Source of the DNA: Artemisia argyi
Taxonomy: Eukaryota > Streptophyta > Magnoliopsida > Asterales > Asteraceae
Direction: 5' to 3'
NCBI GenBank assembly: GCA_030686995.1
Contig: CM060697.1
Span: 100,906,772-100,970,771 of the forward strand
Length of the DNA stretch: 64,000 bases
Part shown: piece by piece, positions 47,323 to 59,388 of the stretch
Layout of the letters: each line of letters opens with the position of its first letter
How positions within the stretch are numbered: position 1 is the first letter of the stretch
Notes under the pieces: generated by a model
Seen by the model: the letters and a program-made list of their open reading frames with translations, nothing else
What the model was told of the DNA's origin: nothing
Database searches by the model: none
Program-made: the position numbers and the translations under genes

Positions 47323-48589
47323 ATACGCAAGTGAACCTGGCTCTCTTAGAAACTCGTATGGAAAACTCATTGGAAGTAAATGCTAAAGAAAATAGTTCTT
47401 AATTGAGACAGTGATCAATTTGTACTACCGGGAAAGTTACTTTGTGAAGAATCCAAATACAACTGTCCACAATTATGATTTTAACTTTTTTAGAGAAACT
47501 TATACACCAGTTAACCATATCTTTCATTTTTGATAAATGATTATCGTCATTGGACAGAAGAATAATATACTAATATGATTATATATGTGGAACATCGGAC
47601 AACTAAGACTCTTAGGCTATGTTTGGCGCAAAGCTTTTTGGAGCTTTTTGAGGCGATGAGCGGTGAGAATGAGCTTTTTGATTTTTAATGTTCGTTTGGC
47701 ATGAGAGCTGTGAGCTTTGCTATTTTTTTAGGAAAACTCATTTTTCCAATGCTTCTTTATAAAGCTGTGAGCGGTGAGCAGAGCTGTGGCTATTGCTCAC
47801 AGCTACTTTTGCCAAACATAAAAGAGGCATGAAAAGAGCAAAGCAGCTATTACAATGGTTTATTACAAGTTGAAGACTCAAAACCAAAGAGTGATGTTGC
47901 CTCAAATAATCACTCAAATGATTGTCTTATTTTTAGAGCAAGTGGGATGGCAATGACTAACACCAAAGGTCATAATCTTAAAAGGCAGCTTTTCATGAGG
48001 CAAGTTGTCTTAAGTAAGTTTGAAACAAACCACCTTAAAGTCACAAACAAACACAACATTATTTGTTCTTTTCATCATTGTAACCTGTTGACTAACTTTA
48101 AATGACAATAATGTATCTAAACATATAGATTAGATGTGATAGTTTGAAAACATTGGATAAAAACAACTAAACAAGCACATGCAATTGTATCCTAATCAAT
48201 AACAAATGGGTAAATAAGGAAAAATACCAAAACGCGAAACAAGTCCAGCAGACCGAGGTAAAAGTCATCTAAAGATATGCATATAGAGCTGGATATAATC
48301 TAAATTGTGAAAGGAGAAAATATCGACAAGTAAATTCAACCAGTTTTGAACAACGCTTGACTCATTAACAGAACTGTCAATTCTTACACTTCATTCAGGT
48401 ATCTGCAATGAACAAATAGTTCGTTTACAGCAAAAACACGAAATACATTGGTTTGGAAATATCTCCAGGCCCAAAAATCCAACACTTTATTGAAATGTTT
48501 TTATTAAAAAAAAAACTTTGATCACTACACAAAAATACTTACTAGTAATTAACAATATATTATAAGTTCAATGAAGCGTCAGCAACATA
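47323..48589. other. Copy A flank between copia element and lipase exon
   Basis: Matches 58319-59388 of copy B. No gene recognised apart from the MITE at 47615-47820. The part near 48400-48589 is presumably the lipase 3' UTR region. Confidence 0.45.
47615..47820. mobile_element. Small MITE, Harbinger-like ends
   Basis: GGCTATGTTTGGC at the start and GCCAAACATA at the end, with AGCTGTGAGC/GCTCACAGCT-type inverted repeats inside. Absent from copy B, where the sequence reads GACTCTAAAAGAGG (about 58600). The flanks TTA/TAA suggest a 3-bp target duplication, but the exact edge is uncertain by two or three bases. Confidence 0.65.
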
Positions 48590-49586
48590 TCATCGACGGT
48601 TTTTGGTGGAGCAAGGAGGAAGGCTATGTAACGACTTCAGTTGCTTGCTAATAAGCTTACTATTCTGCAAAGCCAAATCGAGTTCCAAATCGTCCGACCA
48701 CCATTGCTCCAATCCATGTGCTTCCATGAACTTTTGCTTCCCTTTCGACAAGACAAAAAGCTTAGCTGCTACGTGTCCCTTGGTTGCCAATGCTGGCCTT
48801 ACGTTCTCCTTCTCAGTGGCACCACCAGCATTGCTACTGGCTTCACCATCACCTCTGGCTGGATCAGTATAATAACAGCATATATAATTACTGTTATTGA
48901 CATATAAATGAGGCACCCATTTGGTAAATGCGACTGGATTTCTAGAAGCTGCGTCATCTTCCATAGCAGCAATCGCATTAGAAGAAACCATTGACTTAAC
49001 TTTCTGCCAAGCAACAACTGCTTTTTCGCCGATATTTTTCAAACTCATTGCAACTGAAACAGATGGTGGATTAAACAAGTGAGTCTCAACAAAAAGCCCT
49101 TGTTTTGCTAATGATTTGCCTATCTGAAGTGCAAATCCCGCCCCTAAAGAGTGACCAGCAATAGCAACATTATGACTCCCATATGCATCAGATAGTGATT
49201 TCAATGCTTCTAATGCCCCATTAAACCTCACTGAACCTCTTAAGCTTTCCCATGCTAGAAACCTGAGATCGTCTTCTACGTCACGTCTAAGGGTTGGGCC
49301 TTTTAAAAGTGTCCCTCTTAGTGCTAAAACTGCGCGTGGTGCACAGCTTGTTCTGATGAGAATGAAATCAGATAATGCTGCTGATCTGTCCCACTCGAGT
49401 ACTGCACCATATATAGATCCATCTCTTTCATCAAATAGAGTTTTTGACAATTTGTACTTAAAGGGTATGAACCATTTTGGAGCTAGAGCGTTTTCTTGAG
49501 ATCTTTTTTCTTGTCGGTCGAGCTCTAATAAGTAAACTGCTTGGATAAAGCAGGCGATGACTGTCCTCTTGTAGTTTCCATCTTTC
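48590..49586 (-). pseudogene. Truncated lipase gene copy (exon 2 only)
   Basis: Corresponds to exon 2 of the lipase in copy B and keeps the splice acceptor (TTATAG before GAAAGATGG at 49586). The frame is open for 331 codons to TGA and includes the nucleophile elbow AGHSLGAGF. It differs from copy B at seven residues. Exon 1 and the rest of intron 1 are missing: copy A ends at 50763, inside the intron. The frame has no ATG until VAMSLKN, downstream of the catalytic Ser, so a full-length enzyme cannot be made unless it is spliced to some other first exon. The open frame is explained by the recent duplication. Confidence 0.85.
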
Positions 49587-50763
49587 CTATAATCATGAAA
49601 AGTATTCACATTTCAATATGCGTTGTATAGACCATAACTTAACTAAAAATTAAATTACTTCTGTAAATTTTTTTCTAGCTATATAAGCAGGGGCGGAGCC
49701 AGAACTTTTTCGTCGAGGGGGCAAAATATGATAACTTTTAGAAACTACACTAAAAATTTGTACGTTGGGGGGGGGGGGGGGGGGGGGGGGGGGAGGGGCA
49801 AATTACAAAAAACCCGAAAAATTTCAAAAATTTACACTACAATCTTTTTCGTCCCCTTATCTCCGCCCATGTATATAAGGACACAATCAGAACATGTAAC
49901 TACATCATTTTATACTAGAAACAAACCACAAACCACTAACGAATCTCAAGTATGACAATCTACTTAATGACCGGCATCATAACAAAAAAAAAAGAAAAAA
50001 AAAGTGAACTTTATTTACTCAGACAATTCTGATGCAGCAAATTAAATTGAAAACTTGAAGAAAAAAGACTACAAAAATGGAAGTGCAACTGAGCCATTCT
50101 CTTAGCTACTTTATACTTATAGATTAGAGTAATTACTGTCTCGTTTAAGCTAATTCTGGCCACAATCAGGACTAAAAGAACTTCTGATATATCACAGCCA
50201 TCTGTTCATAAAACTTGCATAGCATCACCAGTTTACTCATACGATGCTCAAAAATAAAGTGACTAAATCAGTTAAAATATGGAAGTGACTAAACAAATGG
50301 TTCCTTAAGCTTCTCTATATATTCCAGAAAAGGTCGCTTGATAGTATACCCGAAAATATAAAATACTTGTTTAGCCATAAGCTGACAAGATAGTATGTTA
50401 ACGGGTTAAAACCTGTAAGTTACGGAATAACTTAAGAGTGCAACACTATTATAAACCGCAAAACTTGAAACACAACATCAAAGGTAATTCCCAATGACCT
50501 TTCCGAGGCTTAAATTATATTTGGCAAACTCTCTTTTCAGAGTTTTAAATTATATTTGGCGGCGCAGCTTGTTGCTCGCCTACCTACCATCCTTATGTAA
50601 TCTATCCATTTTGATATATAAACTAATGACTTGAATTATTCGAGATTCAAACCCAGTCCTTCTGATACTGATGTTATACCAAAACTGTTCCTATTTAAAT
50701 TGTTTCTTATACCTATAAATTCCAAACACAAACAGAGTAGTTTATATACATTTTCAAGTTGAT
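49587..50763 (-). other. Partial intron 1 of the truncated lipase copy
   Basis: Matches 60386-61286 of copy B. It contains the hAT MITE at 49688-49871 and an extra stretch of about 90 bases near 50553-50640 absent from copy B. It ends at the duplication breakpoint. Confidence 0.75.
49688..49871. mobile_element. hAT-type MITE with poly(G) tract
   Basis: TIRs CAGGGGCGGAG and complement of CTCCGCCCATG. 8-bp TSD TATATAAG at 49680-49687 and 49872-49879; copy B has the unoccupied CTAGCTATATATGGACAC at about 60473. Contains 27 consecutive G residues at 49767-49793. Confidence 0.87.
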
Positions 50764-50859
50764 TATTCCTTAAATTGAACACAAAACTCCTGGGAGGAAT
50801 AGTTATTAAGTGCTATTAACAGACAGAGTAACATGGTCTCTTTTCAATTATTAAGTGCT
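50764..50859. other. Duplication junction filler
   Basis: About 96 bases between the end of copy A and the start of copy B matching neither flank. It contains a short internal direct repeat, (A)TTATTAAGTGCTATTA at about 50804-50819 and 50848-50862, as is common for filler made during end joining. Confidence 0.7.
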
Positions 50860-51183
50860 ATTATTGCTACATTGTTTGGTGACTCGGTGTGCGTGCATTG
50901 CAATCCCTCACATATTGGGAGCTAGCTACTCCATATTGGGCTACCATTGGATTGTATTGTTTATTGATTGGGCCTGGGGTAAAATATTGAATTCCATATC
51001 CATTACATCTTACACTTAACGTTGTTATCGTTGATTACCTATTTGACACCATATGTAATCCATCTTTATATTCCTTTGATTATTCCTAACTCTATTGTAT
51101 TGCTTTGTTATTTATTTGATATATGTTCAGCTTTCTATGCTCAGCCGCTTTCTTTTCCATGCGGCTAATGACGCAGCTACATA

Positions 51184-51206
51184 GGGGGGGGGGGGGGGGG
51201 GGGGGG
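51184..51206 (+). repeat. Poly(G) tract, 23 nt
   Basis: Uninterrupted G run followed by CCGCCCGACCCCCC, within a stretch of about 125 bases that copy A lacks (deleted there between GATGTA repeats or inserted here). Confidence 0.9.
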
Positions 51207-52827
51207 CCGCCCGACCCCCCCGAAATTTTTTTGCGATGTAGGGGGGTATATAGTTTTTGTGTAAAAAAATTTCGGTATATTCGGTTTCAACCCCCAAAAT
51301 TTCGGTATTACCCGAAAAATAGCGTTAGGAAAAAAAAAATTTGATCCCGACCCCCACTGAAAATTTTCTAGCTTCGCCATTGCATGCGGCAGGTTTAGTA
51401 GGAAGCTGGGTATTGGATTGAGGAGTTTGTTTGCTTTTGGGCTTAGAAGACTTCACCCTGTTACATACTTGCTGGACTTAGAGATGATTAGAAGCATCTA
51501 TGTTGGGCTTAGATTATTGTTGCCCCTTTTGTACCTTGTACTTTGATTTGTTTTCTTTTGTTACCTTTGTAAGTTTTGTATTAGTATTGTATCTCCGTTA
51601 CGTTTGTGTCGTTCTGATTTGACTCCACAATGTTACACTTTAGCCTTCTCGGGTTGGGGTGTTACAAGCTTTTTTATAAGTGTTCAAAACATATAGGAAT
51701 ATATCATGTGCAAACTAAAGTAAAGGTCTTCCGTGACTCGAAGGAGCGTTATTTGATTAGAGCATTACAAGAGGTATTTGGGATCAACTTATGATTAGCT
51801 AATAATACTCAACAAAAGGTAGTGTATTAAATTAAAAAACTTGTTACGTACAAATATACACATGACCCTACTAGAGGACCATTGAACACGTCTATTTTTC
51901 TTGGTCCACCAATGGGATGATATGGTATTGTCTTTGTCAAATCAAGTGTGCTAATATGTCTTGATCAAAGTAATTGAAGTTGAGTTTTAAATAAATTTTC
52001 TTAGATATGTTTAAGCATATAAACAGGATCTACCTTCACTAGTAGAGAATAAGTATTTTACAACGGACTATTTATAACGGTTTTCAATTCCACCATATTA
52101 AATAATTTGAAAAACATTATATACCACGGTTAACAAATTGAACGTAATATAAAATACCTTATTTAAAACGGTTGCTTTCTCTATTTAGTTTCTCTTTATT
52201 ATTTAAAGTTATTTAGAGCGGTTATACATAACAGTTTTAAAAGCATTCAATATTTTATAATTTTAAGTTGTTATTTACAGCGGTGAAATATAAATGTTTT
52301 AAAAGAATTCAATATTTTATATTTAATTTCATTATTTACAGCGGTTGAATATAGACGTTTTAAAAGGGAAAATAAATGGATGTGAAATATTTGGAAAAAT
52401 GTGGCGGGATACGAAGTAATTGAGCGGGCTAAAATGAAATATTAAAAATTTCATTCATTATTTTTGACTATTTTGACTAGATCTATTTCTCTTCTATGTC
52501 TTCTTTAGGGTGGGGGGAGTGCATCACTCACTCCTCTCCCCTTCACTCACTCACAACCAATCCCCTTGCGTCACATCATCTCTCACTTTTTCCTTCACTC
52601 ATTTCATTTTTGGAGGCGGCACCTTCACTCACCCTTCACTCACTTTTTTTTTTTTTTTTAAATTCTATTAAAATTTATTTAAAAACTAAAATTTCATTAA
52701 AATAAATAAACATTACATAATATTATTAAAAAACATAAAAGTTATACTTTTCACTATAGTTTAAAAAAAATTCTTTTTTAAACTCTTTCACTAGCCCAAT
52801 CTTACAAGTCCAATAGCCCAAAGTCCA

Positions 52828-52831
52828 TTTC

Positions 52832-52860
<29 letters not shown>
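52828..52860 (+). repeat. Poly(A) run in the CACTA element
   Basis: About 33 A residues inside the element. Confidence 0.9.
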
Positions 52861-52864
<4 letters not shown>

Positions 52865-54079
52865 TTCACAAAGCCCATTTCAAAAATAAAAGAAAAAATA
52901 TAATTATGGTTGTCTGTCTTCTTCCTTGGCTGTTTGCAAACACACACACAAACACACACAGCGGTGCTTTTTTTCTACAATGGATGTTTTTTTTTTTTTT
53001 TGGTACTCATTTAAAATTTGGCCATGAATATATTGAACAAAAAAGTATCCGTTGCCCGCTCCTCCTCCCAACGTCTCTTTTCTTCCTCTCCCCGCATGCG
53101 TGAAAATGTCCCGATTTTTACCTCCCCGTGCGGGGTTCCCCGCGAGGCGGCGGTGTTCCCGTGCGGGGTTCCACCTTCCCCGCGTTCTTCACGCACCCAC
53201 TCCCTCTCCTCTTATGCCGCACTTTACCCATCAAAACTCTTTCAAGATCAACAATTAACCAACAAATCTTTCATTTTTTTACCACTACTTAACACCTAAA
53301 ACCTTCAAAATCAAATTGAAACCATAAAGTATCTACAAATTCGGGCGAAATTTGCATTTTTTGAGAAAAACTTATGATTTACTGGTTGGAATCTTTTTAC
53401 TCAACCTTGTTGGTACTTACATTACACTTTACATTTTTTCTCTATGTTTTATTTGATTTAATTTCATTTTGTTGAATTATGAAGCGACAAAGTCATTGTT
53501 CATCTTATTTGTTGTACTAATTTTTTTCTATGCTAATCCATGTTTGTTTATGTTATGTAGTGGAAAGGGATGGATTTAATTACTTAATAAAAGACTTCTA
53601 AACAATTAATTATTTCAATATCCTCTAAACATGCAAATAGTACGACATAATTGGTGAATGATATGTATGCCTTGTTTATACCCATAAAATGGGAGATCCT
53701 GTGTTGCATTTTTATGTGTTGTTGTTACTTAGTGATTTGATAGTTTAGACTTCAGATAGCAAATGAATATTTTTGATATATGGTTGTAAACTAACAGAAT
53801 GAACATGAACTATATACATACGAACAAATACATAGTTAATGAAATTGACCAGGTTCGTGTTGGTTAACTCATCAAAGATTTGATTTTCGATTATGTTGTA
53901 CACATGGTGATAGAGTTTTGAAACACATTGAGGGCACATTAAGAGTACAACAAGACAAACCATATTTGTTGCACCATATTTGCAATGGTAAGTTCAATTC
54001 TTTGCTTATTATTTGGTTTTAACTATACTATCATTTGCACTAAAATGTTTACTATACTATCATTTGCACTAAAATGTTT

Positions 54080-54770
54080 AAAAATATGTGCAACAGACTT
54101 TGGGTTTATTTGTGATTTGCCCTTTGATGAAGAATGGATACATATTGGCTTCATTCAAAAAGAGTTTGGACAAAGAACCTAGCATATACTCTTTGACACC
54201 ACTCGTAGAAGCTTAAGTATATTCTAGCTAGCATTGATATTAAATTGCCAATTGGATACATAAATTAATTTAATTTAACAATATTGATTTTTAGGGCATG
54301 TCATTTTATCATGATACGTCTTCAGTTGATTGGAATTGGAATATGGTTAAGGTAAATCATCGATCATACATCTAAATATATTTTTGTGCTCAAATTGACT
54401 TATTGATTCATATATGTAATCTATGCTTAATTTGAATTTAGTGTCCTTAACAAGAATCTACATGGGAATATGATTATTACACAGCCAAAGCTATGCTTCA
54501 ACTTTTCTTTAAACTACGATCAAACTTCTCCCCATAATGTGAGTACTTGTAAATATTTATTTACATTGTTCTACACTAAATCTTGTTTTCTTGTAAAATG
54601 ACTCATTGACTCTTTGTTTTAATTTGTTCATAGGTTTGGAATGACCTGAAACCAAAAACTATGCGGCAGATTGATGAATGGGTTGAGAATTCAGTGTCAC
54701 AATTTACTCGATTCATTTCTCACAAATTTGAGGTTTTTATTATCGAATTGCGTATGTATAATGGTTAGGT
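54080..54770 (+). pseudogene. Ulp1-like (C48) protease gene remnant with introns
   Basis: Three exon-like pieces are readable on the plus strand. One encodes FICDLPFDEEWIHIGFIQKEF. A second, starting after an acceptor-like TTTAG at about 54442, encodes CP, a stop, then QESTWEYDYYTAKAM. A third, after TTCATAG at about 54634, encodes VWNDLKPKTMRQIDEWVENS. The second resembles the C-terminal active-site block of plant Ulp1 proteases (CPQQxxxWECGYY form), with the catalytic Cys position now Tyr and one Gln codon a stop. GTGAGT and GTAAAT donors follow the exon ends. The assignment rests on motif memory only. It is inactive. Confidence 0.5.
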
Positions 54771-55028
54771 TATGAACAACTATGGATATGAAAGTTTTTT
54801 ATTATGACATTTGATGATATTTTTGTGTATGAGATTGTCATATTAGTTTATTAAATTGTTAAGTAATGGTTTTATGACTTCTATCCATTTGATTTGATTT
54901 GTTAGTGATGTTCCAGTTTAGTTTATGATCTTTAGTTTTAATTTAGTTTTATATAGGAAAATATGATTCGGACAGGAAAAAAAAAAAGAGAAAAGAAAAA
55001 AGAAAAAGAAAAATGTAGATTCATGTAG

Positions 55029-55029
55029 G

Positions 55030-55062
<33 letters not shown>
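55029..55062 (+). repeat. Poly(T) run in the CACTA element
   Basis: About 34 T residues, roughly mirrored by the A run near the other end. Confidence 0.9.
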
Positions 55063-55064
<2 letters not shown>

Positions 55065-55938
55065 TATTATATTGATCTTAAACAACGGTTGTTTGGTTTG
55101 GTTCTTTTTGAAGTAGCAAAAAAGAATTGATTTTAAAAAACGGTTGTGTTTTCATGTAATAAAAAAATATATATATATTATATGTAATTCATAGTATAGT
55201 GGGATAATGCGGGTCTTTTACAACGGTTAAAAACCGTTTTAAATAAACATCTCAATTATTTATTACGCTCTATAATATCACGGTTCATTACCGCTTTAAA
55301 AAATGCATTTTAACCGTTTTTAAAAACAATTTATGTACTAGTGCTTAGAGCTAGACATTCGTTTATGAAAGGACTAATTCAATCAATAGTTCCTAAATGA
55401 GCATCAAACTATTGCTATTGAAATTTAACAAGAGACAATTTGCATGTAAATGATACATTAATTTTAGACCAACTCCTTTTCTTGTGATTTATATGTAGAT
55501 AGTTATGAATGCCTTGTATTTTTTTTCTTAATTTTGGAGCACTAGATAATGGATTTGTTAAGATCGAGCATCAAGGATCGCTTTTATGGGATTCTAAGAA
55601 GGCGGTTTTATGGGATTCTATTGTTTCTCTTCTTTGAATTTCATCTAGAAATTCTAAGTATAATTTTAGTTGGGTAGGCTGGATTCAGAATCCTTTAGTT
55701 TCTATTGCTTCTATGTAATTTGTTTCTAGCTTTTGCTAGTTCGATCCCTTTTACCGCGGGCAACTCCTTAACCTATTGAGTAAGATTTAATGGAACATCT
55801 TTTTGGCACCTAACGGTTAATAGCCGGTCAACTTGAAATCTTTATATGAACTACCAACTTTAATTTCTACTTTCTTTCTTGCTCGAAAATTTTACTTTTA
55901 TTTTTCGTAGTCTGAATAGTCTCACAACATTCAATGTG

Positions 55939-55940
<2 letters not shown>

Positions 55941-55989
<49 letters not shown>
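55941..55989 (+). repeat. Poly(A) run, about 49 nt
   Basis: The matching place in copy A (36980-37012) has AT-rich sequence with only an eight-base A run, so this tract is specific to copy B. Confidence 0.9.
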
Positions 55990-55991
<2 letters not shown>

Positions 55992-57393
55992 TGTAAGGAG
56001 CTAGAAGATTCACAAGTGAATCGGGAATAGAGCATTACAAGGGTAATTGCACCACTCAATCCAATTTAAAGATGACTCTCTATCTCTAGTAAGGATACAA
56101 TGTGAAATCTTTGTACGTTTCAGATTTTCTTCAAAATTAAATAACTATCGACGTACGTCTCTATGAAAACTATCGGTTAATTTGCATGCAGTAGCTGTTT
56201 GTTTTCGGATTTTCTGTGTAAACTAACAATTTCATCTGATAGAGTTGTATATTCTTGGGATTTTGAATATATATAGAATATAAAAGTACTGAAGTCGAAG
56301 TCGTCGTACATCATTTTAAGGAGTTGTTTACCTTTCAATCTCATGTAGCTCTGTTATACTTTTTCCTGGATTCCTGGATGTTTGGATATTTGTTTTGTTA
56401 TAGTGGTCGACTTGTTAGTTTCTAGTTTTTCAATAACCTTTTTTTTATGCCGTTGATAGTATATATTTTTGAATCATTTGCATAAATAATATAAAAAGTT
56501 AATGCCTATATTATTCTAAAATAAAGTACACATTTTTGTAGTTTTCTTGACTTGCTTATGGCCAGGGCGAACCCAGAATTACTGATCAAACCCGACGCAC
56601 GTTTTTGTAGATAAGTGGACGTAGTAGGTTAAGGGCCGTTAGGCTCCAAATCGCGCTTAATACTTGTCTAGCTTCTTGTGCTTAATTACTAGGTTCGTGT
56701 GGTTAATCAACCAACACAATTTACATCTTACGGAATATGCTAACAGAAACCAGAAACTCTCTATTTAATTTGGATGCCAATGGTGTCATATTTTCTAGTT
56801 TCATTATGCTAGTTCATTCATATGCTCCGCATCATCATATATCTATTTTGTTAAATCTTTAATTAAGTTTCTTGATAAGGGAATATTTTTAGGTGACGGC
56901 AATAATAATAATCTATACCCACGACATGAAAATATGAAATCATTATATTAATTAATTAGAGTTATAAGGCAAATTTCAATGGGCTTTGAAGAACTATTTT
57001 ATAATTGTTCTAAGTATGTGATATATATAATAATTAACCTTATGAGTAGATACATGATTTTAATTATATCTTGTTCTCCAAAATATAAGGAAGCATGTCA
57101 TTTTGCAAAAGAAAAGGCTTTTCATGACATGAACGAGCGTAGTGTTTGAATGACCGGGTTGTAGCAAACATAATCATATTCAACGAGAGGTAGTGTGCTA
57201 AATTAAAACAGTTAAAGAGTGGTTCAAACTCGTGTGGTAAAGTTTTGACCACTGAACTCGTCTATTTTTTTCTGGTAAAAAATTGCCACATGTTTTTCTT
57301 GAATATGGCATACAAAACAGGATCTAACATCTAAAACCGTACATTCATTTAATTTCGGTTAATATTTAATTTCCTTAACGGCTACCAGATTAT

Positions 57394-57732
57394 GGTTATG
57401 TTTGGCAACAACTTTTTTTAAGCGTTTAAGAGCGATAAGCGGTAAGCGACAAGCGGTAAGCATTATCTTGCTTGTTTGGCAACACCTCAACAAGCGTCTG
57501 AAACTTGATTAACCGCTCCAATCTTAAATGCTTCTTGGAGAAGCAGCAAGCGACAAGCGGTAAACATTTACTTGTTTAACACTTTATAATTACAGTTACT
57601 ACGTTACCAAACACGTTTTTACTGCTACTGCTTACTGCTACTACTTACTGCTTACTGCTTACTGCTTACTGCTTACTGCTTACTGCTACTGCTTGTTGCT
57701 ACTGCTACTGCTACGTGTCGCCAAACATAGCC
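57394..57732. mobile_element. MITE with 13-bp TIRs, Harbinger-like
   Basis: GGTTATGTTTGGC and the complement of GCCAAACATAGCC, flanked by TAT (57391-57393, 57733-57735). The empty site GACTATAGCTG is at 38538-38548 in copy A. The interior holds AAGCGGTAAGC-type repeats at one side and an (ACTGCTT)n run near 57640-57690. Confidence 0.8.
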
Positions 57733-57735
57733 TAT

Positions 57736-59388
57736 AGCTGTTGGCATTTAACAAGTACTAACAAATTGCATTATAAACGATACATTTTTCATAGACCGTT
57801 TCTTATTTGGGCTTAATGATGTTTGTATTGGAAATGGTCCTTGATTGTACACTCTGCCTCTGGTCCTTAGTTATACCTAGTAGCAGAGAATATTCCTTGC
57901 TGTTTGTAGCAGGGATTATTTTCCCCGCTTATTTTATGGTTTGTAGGCACTTATGACCATTTTGTAGTTATGGCTGTAAGCTAAGCTTGATTTGCCTCTC
58001 ATGCGATGGTTTGAGGTTAGCATAATTCAACATTTAGAGAGCCAAGTGTAGCGGAACCAATTAACATGTTATTGAGTTGCCACCTCAACACGCATCCAAT
58101 AACACCACTATAACATAAATACTCTCTCTAGCTATACATGCTATAGGCGCAAGTGAGTCGCATAACACACCATCAAAAATACCCCCACTTACTTAAAAAT
58201 AATATAAAATAAATCATGCCTATTAATGGCCTGGCGAAGGGACAAACGGTGAGCGAATGACGTGCACCCCGGTGCAGTTAGGCGGCACCATTGGGTAAAA
58301 AAAATCCCTGTGACATGTGATACGCAAGTGAACCGGGCTCTCTTAGAAACTCTCATGGAAAACTCTTGGGAAGTAAATGCAAAAGAAAATAGTTCTTGAG
58401 ACGACCGTGATCAATTTGTACTACTGGAAAAGTTACTTTGTGAAGAATCCAAAATACAACTGTCCACAATTATGATTTTAACTTTTTTGGAGAAACTTAT
58501 ACACCAGTTAACCATATCTTTCATTTTTGATAAATGATTATCGTCATTGGACAGAAGAATAATATACTAATATGATTATATATGTGGAACACTGAACACC
58601 TAAGACTCTAAAAGAGGCATGAAAAGAGCAAAGCAGCTATTACAATGGTTTATTACAAGTTGAAGACTCAAAACCAAAGAGTGATGTTGCCTCAAATAAT
58701 CACTCAAATGTATATATTTAAAATGTGTTTTATCTAGAATTCGGTGATTGTCTTATTTTTAGAGCAAGTGGGATGGCAATGACCAACACCAAAGGTCATA
58801 ATCTTAAAAGGCAGCTTTTCATGAGGCAAAGTTGTCTTTCAAAAGTAAGTTTGAAACAAACCACCTTAAAGTCACAAACAAACACAACATTATTGTTCTT
58901 ATCATCATTGTAACCTGTTGATTAACTTTAAATGACAATAATGAATCTAAACATATAGATTAGATTTGATAGTTTGAAAACATTGGATAAAAACAAGCAC
59001 ATTTGTATCTAATCAATAACAAATGGGTAAATAAGGAAAAATACCGAAAACGAAACAAGTCCAGCAGACCGAGGTAAAAGTCATCTAAAGATATGCATAT
59101 AGAGCTGGACATAATCTAAATTGTGAAAGGTAAATTCAATCAGTTTTGAACAACGCTCGACTCATTAACAGAACTGTCAATTCTTACACTTCATTCAGGT
59201 ATCTGCAATGAACAAATAGTTCGTTTACAGCAAAAACAAGGAATACATTGGTTTGGAAATATCTCCAGGCCCAAAAATCCAACACTTTATTGAAATGTTT
59301 TTATTAAAAAAAACTTTGATCACTACACAAAAATACTTACTAGTAATTAACAATATATTAGTATAAGTTCAATGAAGCATCAGTAACA
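57736..59388. other. Copy B flank between the MITE and the lipase 3' end
   Basis: Matches 38549-39448 and 47318-48589 of copy A minus the insertions there. The vacant copia target is at about 58312-58320. No gene recognised; the last part presumably holds the lipase 3' UTR. Confidence 0.5.

Larger units (their letters stand above)
34987..50763. repeat. Tandem segmental duplication, copy A
   Basis: Collinear with 50860-61286 apart from insertions. Landmarks: ATTATTGCTACATTG at 34987 and 50860, the LTR end at 35671 and about 51660, GACATGTG(ATACGC) at 39441 and 58310, lipase exon 2, and TTTTCAAGTTGAT at the right end (50763 and 61286). Copy A retains the unduplicated left flank. Confidence 0.9.
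52037..55343. mobile_element. CACTA (En/Spm) element, non-autonomous, with captured gene fragment
   Basis: Ends CACTAGTAGAGAATAAG and the complement of TTATGTACTAGTG, TSD CTT (52034-52036, 55344-55346); copy A has the unoccupied TACCTTAGAGC at 36050-36060. Many ACGGTT/AACCGT motifs crowd both subterminal regions (52075-52350 and 55080-55320), as expected for CACTA transposase binding. No transposase frame is seen in 3.3 kb. The interior contains a GC-rich stretch (53050-53200) and exon-like pieces of an Ulp1-type protease gene. Confidence 0.88.

Noticed and set aside
49587..49609. In-frame extension MNTFHDYR before lipase exon 2 (also 60386-60408)
   Set aside because: It starts with GTG, lies in the intron and includes the splice acceptor. 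Splicing from exon 1 gives SSW-KDGNYK.
51123..51380. Small frames with Gly or Pro runs
   Set aside because: Caused by the poly(G) tract; no conservation in copy A.
53018..53299. Plus-strand 60-93 aa frames in the GC-rich part of the CACTA element
   Set aside because: Overlapping frames on both strands without domain features; probably captured promoter or UTR sequence.
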